64,000 nt of DNA from Magnolia sinica. Taxonomy: Eukaryota > Streptophyta > Magnoliopsida > Magnoliales > Magnoliaceae. The translations under genes and the position numbers were made by a program. The notes under the pieces are model-generated. The model saw only the letters and a list, made by a program, of their open reading frames with translations, was not told where the DNA came from and did not search any database. Below are positions 34,999-44,998 of this stretch, in pieces (the stretch's first letter is position 1; every line of letters starts with the position of its first letter). Location: assembly GCF_029962835.1 (NCBI RefSeq), contig NC_080581.1, positions 21,590,001 through 21,654,000 of the forward strand, given 5' to 3'.

Positions 34999-36192
34999 TG
35001 ATGCAGGATAGGAAATTTAAGTATGAGATGTAAGAATTCAGGCTTAGATCATACTAATTCAGAAACAGTTACACAAATTCTACATTCCACATGACAGTCC
35101 AAATCATTCAATTAAAAAGGAGAATCTATACGGGTCCAGGCTGACATAGGCTAGGACTGGACCAATAAAAATTATAAACCAAACAATGTTGAAGGGAAAT
35201 AGAAATCAACCACACATGCATAAAAATCAGCCCCTAATCCAAGGGATTTTTCAATTTCAATTCAAGGAACCCTAGGGTGAAAAAAAGGAAAAATAAATTA
35301 GGGTTAATGCAAACTAAGGTTAGGGTTTAGGAAATATGAATGAAATGAAGAAAACCTGACTCGGAGAAAGCTCCTGCGTGCAGATGGTGACCCGGTGCTG
35401 ACGCACGTGCGCGGGTGGGCTCGCTGCACGTGTGATGGAAGCCGCCTTCCCAAAGTGATACACAGGCCTTGGTCAGCCAAGGGAGACCTCCAATCCCTCC
35501 AAGTTTGACGACGATCCGACGAAAGGTCGAGGCGTAGTGCTCTGCTGAAGTTTCAGCCCTCCTACAGGTCCAGATTTTGAAGAGTGGCTGTAGGGGGATG
35601 AATAGTTGCAAAAGCTTAGAAATTCAAAGTAATAATGATGATAGAAGATGAGAGATATGGATGGAAGATGGTAGGGGCAGATGGAGATAGATGTGGCTTC
35701 GCACCACGGTAGTTAGCCATTCGAAGAAGGGAGGGCTTCGCACCCACTTTTGAATTCTTCCACAACTCACGAAGAGAGCAGAAAAATAAAGCAATAATTT
35801 TTATTAAACTTAAATGAATGAAAAAAACTACAAGTGGTACCTATTTATAAGAAAAATCCTATACCCCAAAACTCGCACCATGTGCACAACCTATTACTTG
35901 GCGGTGAAGTAAACTAAAATAAAAACTAAACAAAGAAATACAAAGCATTCACGATGTTCTAAATAATAACAATAAGAAAAACCTAAAATATAACATCAAT
36001 CCGATGAGTGGGCCATGATCATGAGATCCCATAATGGGATTTTCTTGACTATTGGGTCCACCCTTTTGAACCAAAACTTCGTCTTCTAGCTAGGAGGCCC
36101 TCCCTGGACGTTGTCATCGAGCCAGATCGATGGTGGGGCCCTCTTTCTACGTACGTACGTGCGTGGGGGGTGGTGTGCGCATGATGTCCCCA
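34999..36192 (-). repeat. 3' LTR of Gypsy-2 (left end)
   Basis: The + strand begins TGATGCAGGATAGGAAATTT and ends GATGTCCCCA. Its first 250 bp match the block starting at 63753 with few differences, so the two are the LTR pair of one minus-strand element. Length is 1,194 bp. Its first CG-rich part (35350-35600) gives an open frame on the minus strand without recognisable domain. The sequence right of 36192 (TTACTCCCCGGCT) is, on the minus strand, the purine tract AGCCGGGGAGTAA. Confidence 0.9.
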
Positions 36193-36396
36193 TTACTCCC
36201 CGGCTGCGAGGATTTTGCCACTGACGAAATAAAACTCTTGAACCGATCCAGGATGTCAGGATCAAGTCTCTGAAACTCCTCCTCAGTGAGCCACGTGCTG
36301 TCTGAAGCTGGGCGTGACTTCCATTTAACCAGGTACTTCTGAAACCCGTCGTCCGACGTAGATATTATCGGATGGTCCAGAATATCCTCTATTTCC
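36193..36396 (-). pseudogene. Chromodomain of Gypsy-2
   Basis: The minus strand encodes PREEIEDILDHPIISTSDDG, FQKYLVKWKSRPASDSTWLT and EEEFQRLDPDILDRF, an uninterrupted chromodomain with the YLVKWK and SDSTWL signature. In chromoviruses this C-terminal integrase extension binds modified histone tails. It is much better preserved than the rest of Gypsy-2 or the frameshifted counterpart in Gypsy-1. Confidence 0.88.
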
Positions 36397-36404
36397 TCTC
36401 TAGG

Positions 36405-36660
36405 TGTGTGAATGGTAGGTATGTGAGGTAGAGGCTGAGAAAATGGGTCGAGAAAGGTAGGTATGGGACGTAATAGCTGGGAAGATGGGTCAAGACAGGT
36501 AGGTATGAGAGGTAGAGGCTGAGAAAATGGGTCGGGACAGGTAGGTATGGGAGGTAGAGGTTAGAAAAATGGGTCAGGAGGGATAGGAAGATGAATCGGG
36601 ACGGATATGTATGGGAGGTAGAGGCTGAAAAAATAGGTTAGGAGGGAGCCATAGATCAAT
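36405..36660 (-). repeat. 42-bp coding minisatellite (14-residue proline-rich unit)
   Basis: On the minus strand tandem 42-bp units encode CPDPFSQPLPLIPT, CLDPSSQLLRPIPT and FLDPFSQPLPHIPT, in frame with the chromodomain that follows. Further degenerate units (one with a stop) extend toward 36660. Gypsy-1 has one corresponding SSQPTPPMPT hinge, so the unit was amplified in Gypsy-2. It lengthens the linker between integrase and chromodomain. Confidence 0.85.
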
Positions 36661-37185
36661 GGAAAGGTCTGATGAATCAGGATGGTTGGGCGAAAGGCTA
36701 GACAATGCATTAATGGCCCCTTGAAATGCAACTAGATCTTTCACATTAAACGTGAAACTAATTCCTATGCAGGGTGAAAGATTTACCACATGCGCATTGA
36801 GATTTTTTTATTTTATAATTTTGACAGGTCTAGCGCTACGCGCGTGTAACTTATGAACGGCCCCCAGAGGATACCGTTCGGGCCTGATGCGGACCATCAT
36901 AGAGTTCTTTACATTGAATTCTTTGAAACATTTATGCTGGTATGTAGAAAATTTGTAATGTTCATTACTAGTAGTGATCTTCTGCCCGATTTCTTCATGC
37001 CATGAATGAATGTGATGCACAAAAGACTCGGCAGGCTCTGATGGCCTATGAGACAGTGACATAGGGACAAGATCAATAGGTTTCTCAGGTTTATAACTAG
37101 TAATGACTTCATAAGGACTGAGACCTGTGGACCTATCGACAGAACTATTAAACGCAAACTCGGTTATAGGTATTACGGTGTCTCA
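36661..37185 (-). pseudogene. Integrase C-terminal region of Gypsy-2
   Basis: Minus-strand frames read ITEFAFNSSVDRSTGLSPYE, then KPIDLVPMSL, HHIHSWHEEIGQK, MMVRIRPERYPLGAVHKLHA and RSARPVKIIK, followed by PCIGISFTFNVKDL. This is the same region as 22160-22640 of Gypsy-1. The catalytic core, HHCC domain, RNase H and most of the reverse transcriptase are absent: the sequence upstream at about 37186 jumps straight to the reverse transcriptase N-terminus. A stop near 36805 breaks the frame. Confidence 0.85.
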
Positions 37186-37554
37186 TGTTTTGGTGTGCTC
37201 TATATCCCTCCCAGGGGGAGACTCATCCAGTAGATCATCAGGAAAGACATCAAGAAACTTATCTACTACCGGAATGGCCTCAGTGAGTAACTCTATACTA
37301 GTCTCTGGGGTACTCTCTCTAGGCACAAGGCTATACGTGTTGTGCCCCTCAAAATAGTGGTCTTGACTCTTGTGGTGGATGCACGGGTGCATGCCCATGA
37401 CTGATTATTTGGCTACCTCCATTCATTGGTCTATCCTCCTAGCTACCTGCCTGAGATTGGACATCTACCCCAATGCTGGGATTTGTTCCAATGGAGGCCT
37501 TTAGTTGGGTAATGTGCACATCAAATTGATCAAAACATTGGTCTATATATTGTT
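37186..37554 (-). pseudogene. Reverse-transcriptase N-terminus and gag stub of Gypsy-2
   Basis: The minus strand encodes PRESTPETSIELLTEAIPVV and DKFLDVFPDDLLDESPPGRD, the entry to reverse transcriptase, then breaks off at a deletion joint near 37186. Toward 37554 the gag N-terminus is recognisable (FDQFDVHITQLKASIGTNPS). Capsid, zinc knuckle and protease are missing between the two. The gag stub is interrupted at 37559 by Copia-1 and continues at 63399. Confidence 0.75.
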
Positions 37555-37559
37555 CATAG

Positions 37560-38440
37560 TGAAAAGGCCTAGCTATATGTCCTAGAGGGGGGAGGGGGTG
37601 AATAGGACTCTGCCAAATTAAAACTTTAACAGCGGAATATAAATGAATAAAGTAAAGATAACACTATAAACCAATCAAAATACAGAAATGTAAAGCAACC
37701 TCAAATAGAGAGATTGATACCAATGCTATTTGAAGGACAACCTTGCACCATAAAAACTAAGGGTTTATGGCAGGACAACCTTACTAGAATAATTTGAATA
37801 TCAAAAACTCAAACTAAAAGTAAATAAAATAAAAAATAAGAAATAAATTCTAAACTATTATAACATTCCCCACAATGCTTGAAATTTAAATATTACAACA
37901 TTCACATCCACACATATATCCCATAAACTTGAATGATAAAAGATATAGAAAATAAATCACACATCCACAAAACAAAAAGAGCTATAGTGGTTCGCTTGTG
38001 TGTTCACCAACTGTTAAACAACAGCCACACAGCTTGCTACTCCACTCCTAATATCCTCACACAGGGGATATTAGCGTTCATTATGAAAATAGGTTTCTCA
38101 GGTTCACCTAAAACATTCACAATTGTCTTTTAAATTGGCTTACACAATTCAAAAACCCTAACCTCTGAGTTTTCTGGCTCTCCTCAGATAACCAACACAA
38201 TGAGATTTTTCTAGCTTAATCTCAAAAGAAACCAAAATAAGGAAATTTATAATAATGTAAAAATACCTGGATTTCTCATTTTGTAGCAGCCCGGAAGAAC
38301 CAATCGGAGTATAAATTCGAATATAGAAGTTCAATTGTCCAATACTCACTTTGAAATGGTTCTAAGTTCTAATTGATTTTAAATTAAATTAAGTTAGGCA
38401 AGCTCTATTTGATTTTGATTCCAAGAAGTGGAATATTGCA
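37560..38440 (-). repeat. Left (3') LTR of Copia-1, first part
   Basis: Begins TGAAAAGGCCTAGCTATATG directly after the target duplication CATAG (37555-37559). It is colinear with 61481-62369 of the right LTR and is cut at 38440 by CACTA-A. GCA at 38438-38440 is the left copy of the CACTA target duplication. Confidence 0.93.
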
Positions 38441-38810
38441 CACTACGCCAAAATGGCCAATTTGCGACGTATTTTTGCGACGGACTTCGCCCGTCGCAAA
38501 AATCTCTTGGTTTAACGACGGATTTAATCCGTCGCTACCGAAAAAAGTCCATCGCTAAGATTCTCTCGAATCTGTAGGCCAAACGTCGTAAAATTTAGCG
38601 ACGGACCAAAATCAGTCGCTAAAATCTGATTTACGACGTATTTACGACGGATTTTTGACCGTCGTAACTAGGCGACGGACGAAATTCGTCGCAAATTTTG
38701 ATTTGGCGACGAAAAACGAACAGTTGCAAATTCCTGCCCAAAATACCAAATGGCAGGCTTTTCAGTTGATTTTGCGACGGATCAGGTTCGTCGTAAAAGG
38801 ACTTTTGCCT
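38441..38810 (+). repeat. Left terminal inverted repeat and subterminal array of CACTA-A
   Basis: About a dozen GCGACGGATT/AATCCGTCGC-type units in alternating orientation. In CACTA elements such arrays are binding sites for the TNPA-type protein. Units vary around a GACGGA core. Confidence 0.9.
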
Positions 38811-39905
38811 AAACATTATTTGTTTTTTCATTTTTTTAAGAATATGGTGGAAAATTAAGTTTTTTTATAGTCTAATAATTGTTTTTTAATATAATTTCAG
38901 TAGTTTAATTGTACATATTTGTATCTAAGATTATTTTTTAACAATTAATTGAATGCAAAAAGAATTTATTTTGTTTTTATATCAAATGAGTGGAATTTTA
39001 ATTTTAATTTTTTAATTTTAAACTAATATTTAAATGATTTGTAATATCACATGAAAAAGAATATTGAGAAGTTTAAAGAATTTAACAATGTTTGAGAAAA
39101 AAATTAGATTTTGAAAAAAAAGAAATTGTGATTTAATAAAAATCTATTTTGTGGGAACAAAAAAGAATATTTAATAAAGTTAATAAATTGGAAAAAAAAG
39201 CATTTGATTTTGAGAAAAAATAATATTCTGAAAAAGAAAATTAAAAATATTTTTAAAAATGTAAAAATTTTCACAATGTTGAAAAATGAAAATATTTTAA
39301 AAAAGAAAATGAGAGTTTGAAATTTGAAAAAAATAAAAATAAATTGTGAAGTTCAATTAAAATTGACAATTTCGAATAAAATGCTTTAAAAAAAAATGGA
39401 GAAGTGAAAAAGAATTGAAAATTTTAAAAATAAGACGATATTAAAAAATCGATACTTTATCAAAAAACAAACATTTTGAAACAAAAAATAAATAAGTTGA
39501 AAAATTTTGTGATTTTGAAAAATAATTGAAAATGTTCAAAATTCGAAATTAAAAGAAAAAGTTATTTATAAAAACACTAAGATTTTGAAAAAATATATAT
39601 AATTTAAAAAAAAAAATTGAAAAGTTGAAAACAACATGATGCTTTTAGAGAAAAAAAATTGGCATTTTGGAATTTTTTGGAAAAAAATTAAAAATTGTGA
39701 AAATTTAAGATATTTTGAAAATAAAAATTCAGAATTTGTATTTTAATTTATTTTTTTGAAATATTTTATATTAAAAATGATATTTTGTTAAAAGTTTTCA
39801 AAGAAAAATTAAGAGTAAAAAAATATACATTTTGAAAAAAAATGTAAATTTTGAATGGAAATTGATATTTATCTTTGAAAAAAAAATATTTTTTAATAAA
39901 TTACT
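38811..39905. repeat. AT-rich low-complexity block in CACTA-A
   Basis: About 1.1 kb of A/T-dominated sequence built of irregular TTTTGAAAAA/AAAATTTTGAA motifs without coding capacity. Confidence 0.8.
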
Positions 39906-40194
39906 AGGCACATCCACTAATTGAACATTTAACCGTTTTTGGACAATCGAATTAGTCCAGATTGAAGAGTAAATAACTTCATATGTTTAAATCAAATTTC
40001 ACTCAAATTGTTGATCAATCTTGTATTCCCAACACCTTTCTCACATGTAGCTAGCTTGATTGAGGTGAGTAACTAGTCAAATTGAGGGTATTGATCAATA
40101 AAATAGAGTGAATGGACTATACATATAAAATGGGCTAAATATTATTGTCAAAATTGTGACCCAATTTATTGACCTCGCGAGAACCTACGAATTG

Positions 40195-41383
40195 ATGTTG
40201 ATAAGTTTTGTGGGCCCCATCATGATGTGTGTCGAACATCAACACCGTGCATTTAATGTGTCCCCTTTAGGTTATGAGTTATCTCAAAAATCATCCGTAA
40301 ATGAAACTCAGGTGGACCATACCATATAAAACCATGTCAAGACATCATAAAAAATATAAAAGCAGTTGGTGGGGCCCAAATGAGTTTTGGATGCAGCTAA
40401 AACTTGGTCTGACCCCTCATCCAAGTGGGACACACATAATGAGTGGGTTGGATATGTGAATCACATTAAGGCAAGCCTAATATATGATTATGAATGTTTT
40501 AAAGAAACCCCTCTACATTAAGGTGAGTTACTCATTACCTTTACCAAAGTAAACTTTGTGGGGTCCACCGTTATTTATTTATTTTATCCATTCTGTTTAT
40601 CCATGTTATCAGATAATTTGAGGTCTAAAGAACAAAAAGGAAGCATATCCAAAGCTCAAGTGGACCACACCACAGGAAATAGTGTGATTGAACCTCTACC
40701 ATTGAAAAATTCATGGAGGCCATAGAAGTTTTGGATCAAGCTAATGTTTGTGTTTTCTCTTCATTCATGTATATTTGATATTATGAATAGGTTGGATGGC
40801 AAATAAATTAACGTTACTGTGGGCCGAAGGAAGGTATCAATGGTGGAAATCATTATTCCACATTGTTTCGTGTGGCATGGTCCACTTGAGCTTTGGATTT
40901 ACCGAAAATTTGGGATCAACCCACACCGTTCATCCATTTTTCGAGATCATTTCAAAGAATTATTCCAAAAATGAATCATTTCCAAAGATTAAATGGACCA
41001 CACCACAAATACCAGTATGGATGGGAACGAATTGGCTACTCCCCTGCCACCCACCCGTTGGCTAGTATTCGGTGCTATGTAGGCCCCACCATGATGTATG
41101 TATTTCATCCATTATGTTCATCCATTTTTACCGATCATTTTAGGGCTTGATCAAAAAAATGATAGGGATATAAACCTAAGGTGGACCACATCATAGGAAA
41201 ACAATATTGATTGGATATCCACCATTAAAATCCTCTTAAGGGCCACAGTACTATTTATTTGACATCCAATCTATTGATTAGATCATACAGGCCCTAATGA
41301 AGGGAAAAAACAAAGATCAGCTTTCTCCAAAACTTTTATGGCCCCCAAAAGGATTGGCTACTCCCCCTGATGAAGGGAAAAAG
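40195..41383. repeat. Cluster of partial foldback-family copies
   Basis: Contains GTGGGCCCCATCATGATGTG, TTGTGGGGTCCACCGTTATT, TAGGCCCCACCATGATGTAT and the downstream landmarks (TCAAGTGGACCACACCAC, GGTTGGATGGCAAATAAA) in several incomplete arms, so at least two to three copies are present. Exact borders are not resolvable by eye. Confidence 0.6.
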
Positions 41384-41895
41384 CGGATTGGCTACTCCCC
41401 CTGACACTAGCCATTGGCTGGTGGTTGGTGCTCTGTGGGGCCCACCATGATGTATGTGTGTCATCCATGCCGTCCATATATTTTTATATATCATTTTATG
41501 ATGTAAGTAAAAAAATAAATTATTTCTCAATCTCAAGTGGACCACATTATAGGAAACAGTTTTGAATGAATTTTGACCATTAAAAACGTTTTGGGCGAAT
41601 AAAAGTTTTGGATCAAGCCGATATTTATTTTTTCCATTCATCTGGGTCTTTATGACCAAATCAACATATTGGATTTCAAATAAACAGTATAGTGGGCCTT
41701 AGGAGGATTTTAATGGTGAATATCCATTCATTATTTTTTTCCTGTGGTGTGGCCCACCTAAGATTTATATCCTTATCAATTTTTTTGTATAAAGCCATAA
41801 ATTGATCTGTAAAAATGGATGAACTGAATGGATGAAACACGTACATCATGGTGGGGCCCACAGAGCACCGACCACCAGCCCGTGTAGCCAATCCG
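41384..41895. mobile_element. Foldback element 1
   Basis: Left end CGGATTGGCTACTCCCC, then GGTGCTCTGTGGGGCCCACC and ATGATGTATGTGTGTCATCC; the right end is the same in reverse (GGTGGGGCCCACAGAGCACC, then GTGTAGCCAATCCG). Arms are inverted for well over 100 bp each, so single strands could form a long hairpin. No coding content. About 512 bp. Confidence 0.8.
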
Positions 41896-41910
41896 TCTCC
41901 CCTAGGAAAT

Positions 41911-42438
41911 CGGATTGCGTACTGAGCTACTAAGTACGGGTTTATCGTACTGAGTAAACTCAATCGGGCCCACTGTGAATGTATGTGGTTTATCCACACC
42001 GTCCATCCTTTTTTCCCGCTAATTTTAGGGGTTGATCCAAAATGTTAAGTAAATCCAAAGCTCTAGAGTACCATACCACAGGAAATAGTGTGGAATAATG
42101 ATTTCCACCTTTGAAAACTTCCTAGGACCCACAGTGATGTTTATTTGTCATCCAACCTGTTCTTAAGATCACAAAGACATTGATGAAGAGAAAAAACAAA
42201 CATCAGCTTGATCCAAAACTTCTATGACCTCCATGAATTTTTCAGTGGTAGAGGTTCAAACAAACTGTTTCCTGTGGTGTGGTCCACTTGAGGTTTAGAT
42301 ATTCTTCCATTTTGGTATCAAGACTTAAAATTATCTATTAAAATGTATTAACAAAGTGGATAAAATAAATAAATAACGGTGGTCCCCACATGGTTTACTC
42401 AGTGCGTTAAGGTACTGAGTTACTCAGTCCGCAATCCG
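41911..42438. mobile_element. Foldback element 2
   Basis: Left end CGGATTGCGTACTGAG with GTACTGAGTAAACT, right end AGTTTACTCAGT-like, TACTGAGTTACTCAGTCC and GCAATCCGCC inverted. The interior shares the GTGGACCACACCACAGGAAA landmarks with element 1. It starts 15 bp after element 1 ends. Confidence 0.75.
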
Positions 42439-42439
42439 C

Positions 42440-42562
42440 CTAAAACGAGGCCTCTGTTCTCTCTCCCTCTCATTCTACTCTGTCTGTTCCTCTCCCAGTG
42501 CTGGCCGCAGACATCTCTCCCACCTCTCTCTTCCTGTCGATCTCTTCACCAACACAGGTAAT

Positions 42563-42602
<40 letters not shown>
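42440..42602 (+). other. 5'UTR-like exon with splice donor and CT microsatellite
   Basis: A CT-rich tract resembling plant 5' leader sequence runs to CCAACACAG/GTAATG (42557), followed by about 17 CT units. It lies upstream of, and on the same strand as, the helicase exon at 44432, so it may be the captured first exon of that gene. This link is inference. Confidence 0.35.
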
Positions 42603-42604
<2 letters not shown>

Positions 42605-42834
42605 CGTCTTTTGACACTACCTCAATAACATGTCAGTTCCTACAACAGAAATGAGACGAAAATCATAGAAGAACAACAGCCCTCCAAATACCCTTTTTTT
42701 TGTTTCAATAGCTTACCACGCATCCATTCATATTGATTTGAAGATAGGTTAACTTGAAATGCCAAAAAGATGCAAACTCATAGCTAGGTTTCCATTGATT
42801 GACCACCTGATAAAACCTTGGAACGTTTTCTCTT

Positions 42835-43109
42835 CTACTTTTTGTCCGTCTTACCTGAACGTTTCTCCTGGCTGCTTACTGGCAAAGGCTGTGTGCTTGC
42901 AAGATGCTGATGAATGACAGATAGCGGGTCGGATTGGAAAACAGGGTGGTTAAGGACTGCTCTTAACTGGTTGCTTTCCTTCTCTACTAGCTTCTGCCTA
43001 GATTTGTGGTTCAGTTTCAAATTTTTTTCATGCAGAGGCCGTGGCTGAGAAGCATCTGACACCGAGGGAACAAAATCTGATAGAGTAGAGAGATCATAAG
43101 CCTTAAATT
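42835..43109 (-). pseudogene. C-terminal piece of SLX9-like ribosome biogenesis protein
   Basis: The minus strand encodes FKAYDLSTLSDFVPSVSDAS, then KLNHKSRQKLVEKESNQLRA and VLNHPVFQSDPLSVIHQHLA followed by STQP, to a TGA at 42835. The KSRQKL..KE...L.AVLNHP.FQ.DPL..IHQHL.STQP pattern is the conserved C-terminus of plant SLX9/FAM207-like proteins, which act in 40S pre-ribosome maturation and export in the nucleolus/nucleus. Only the last exon-sized piece, about 90 codons, is present and it is fully open. Upstream on the same strand it abuts a SAUR fragment in a different frame. Confidence 0.82.
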
Positions 43110-43124
43110 TTTTCTGACGGCTTC

Positions 43125-43274
43125 TTAGCCTTCAATTTTTTCTGACGGCTTCAATTTTTTTGCTTCCCAGTCTGTAGTGACATCAACTCTTGAGGCGGAG
43201 ATTCTCTTCCTCCTTATGGCAGCAAGCTTCTGCCACTTCCTTGCGATCGCGACTATCCTCTTGGGGTTGATCAT
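43125..43274 (-). CDS. SAUR N-terminal fragment (chimeric 49-codon ORF)
   Basis: The ATG at 43274 opens MINPKRIVAIARKWQKLAAI followed by RRKRIS, the N-terminus of small auxin-up RNA proteins (usual MISPKRLI.MARKWQ..AA..RKRI). After about residue 30 the SAUR similarity ends; the frame continues through DVTTDWEAKKLKPSEKIEG to TAA at 43125. An 18-bp direct repeat (TTTTTTCTGACGGCTTC) straddles the junction with the SLX9 piece, which continues in another frame. The SAUR core domain is missing. The fragment is preceded by what looks like its own leader and a TATA box at 43391-43400. It is likely a promoter-plus-start capture, and any translation product would be a short novel peptide. Confidence 0.75.
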   Translation of the reverse strand: MINPKRIVAIARKWQKLAAIRRKRISASRVDVTTDWEAKKLKPSEKIEG

Positions 43275-43390
43275 GGTTGATTCGTTGGGTTAGATGAAAA
43301 ACTTTGAGAACCAAAAAGGAGATGAAAATGTAGATCTTAGATTGTAAAGGATGTGGTTGTGTTGAGTAGGAAGCAGTGAAGATGGCTACC

Positions 43391-43400
43391 TATATATAAT
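43391..43400 (-). promoter_or_regulatory. TATA box upstream of the SAUR fragment
   Basis: ATTATATATA on the minus strand lies about 117 bp before the ATG, with a C/T- and A-rich leader between them, as in plant core promoters. Whether it is active is unknown. Confidence 0.5.
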
Positions 43401-43559
43401 AAATTAGAGAGATGGGGAATGCATTTGTGTAGCTCTCTCATGTTAGGCCACAAAGGGTGCAAGCCCATGTGTTGTTTGGCATTGTGGGGAGCATTTTCAT
43501 GTGCACATCTTTTCCAATCATTAAGATAAGGTCCAGTTAGAAATGGGACTCTCACTTAA

Positions 43560-44431
43560 AACAGCATGGTGGGTCCTTCAATTACTATGTATGTCCAGTT
43601 TCCTGTGGATGACATGAAAGGTACATGGGGCTTTCAAGTAGACCGTGTCTGGGTGCAAGGAATGAACACCCATGTGATAAATGTACTAATGTAGAGATTG
43701 TTTAGTTAGGATGCATTAACAAATTACCTCCCCAAACATTACCAGACTAACAACACCTAGGTTCCAATTATTGAAATTTGCTATTGTTAGTAAAAATGTA
43801 AATGGGAGGCAGCTTTTAAACGCCATACAAATCCATGTAAAGGTAATCGAAATCCAAGACAATCTTTTAAATGGCTAAACTGTTCTTAGACAGTTACCAT
43901 CCATAAGAAAATTTTAGTCACTTGAATCTTTTCTAATTTTTACTATATATAATGTGATTAGCTTTTCTTAGCCAGTTACCATCCATAGAAAAATTTTAGT
44001 CACTTGAATCTTTTCTAATTTATGTTATACAGAAAAATCAAAAGCAGAAGTTTATCGATGTCATGCATTGTTGGAGAAACTACAGGTGGTAACTGGTCGG
44101 TAGATGCATGTAGATGCTTCTTGTGTAGTTTTTGCAGTTCAGGCATCCATTTTGGTTTGTTTTGAATCTTATTTTGGATTTTGGATTTTGTTAGATTGAT
44201 TAGGATTTTTAGATTTTGGTCATGTCTATTTTCATGTATGGGACTAACTAGATTACACCCATCTGTTAGAAAAGAATATCCCCATCACCATGCTTAATAA
44301 AAAGAAAGGAGGATAAACCTGTTACACCTGTATTGAGCATTTTCTTTTTGTTACTACTGGTGAAATGAGGATTCAATGTTATTCAATGTCATGCTCTGAG
44401 TTTTGTTTATTTGTTTATGTATGGAGAACAG
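43560..44431. other. Captured-gene flank, mostly non-coding
   Basis: A near-perfect direct duplication of about 65 bp (about 43890-43955 and 43975-44035; CAGTTACCATCCATA... then TTTTAGTCACTTGAATC) is followed by an exon-like block 44033-44085 (TTATACAG acceptor, GTGGTA donor). No other feature is recognised. Confidence 0.4.
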
Positions 44432-44476
44432 GTGGTGCTGGTATCTGGTGAGACTGGTTGCAGGAAAACAACTCAG
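44432..44476 (+). pseudogene. Walker A exon of a DExH-box RNA helicase
   Basis: A 45-bp block framed by GAACAG and GTTACC encodes VVLVSGETGCRKTTQ. This is motif I of plant DExH helicases (usual VVVSGETGCGKTTQ), a separate small exon in at least some family members as I remember them. The invariant glycine of GxGK is replaced by arginine, which would abolish ATP binding. No following LPQ exon or DEIH motif was found. The exon is isolated between an exon-like block (44033-44085) and the transposase gene. Confidence 0.75.
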
Positions 44477-44998
44477 GTTACCAGTTCTTTTGCTTTGATT
44501 CAACATTTAGAAATGAGTTGTATTTTGAATTATGTTCATTTAGATTACAAATTTTGATGTGATTGTATATATATTAAGACAATCCGTTACCCATTTAAGG
44601 GTTTTTATGTGGCCAGGCATAGATACAGTGTGCTCCTTGGTGCATAAAAATCCTTAAATTGTCCCTGTTTGGAGAGTTCAATGCCGGATAGAATGTAATG
44701 CTTTCATTTTAGCAATTCAAATGCACTTGCCTTTTCTATGCATCATTTCTCTTTCTCTCTGGATATGTTTCTTGCATTTATTTCCATTGTCAAATATCAT
44801 CACTTTGTGTTGATACCTGACGTGGGAATTAAATACAAGATCAATATATCTGGAGAGATATGGGGAGATGCTGCCGGAATTTCGGTGTAGGCATTTAAAT
44901 TTGAAAATGAAAGCGTTACAATCTATTTGGTCTTGGATGGGCAACTGATTTAGTCAGTTAGATAGACATACTCATTCGTAATCTAACTTAAACACATC

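Noticed and set aside
35327..35611. 94-codon minus-strand open frame
   Set aside because: It lies wholly within the Gypsy-2 LTR and has no recognisable motif; LTRs do not normally encode protein.
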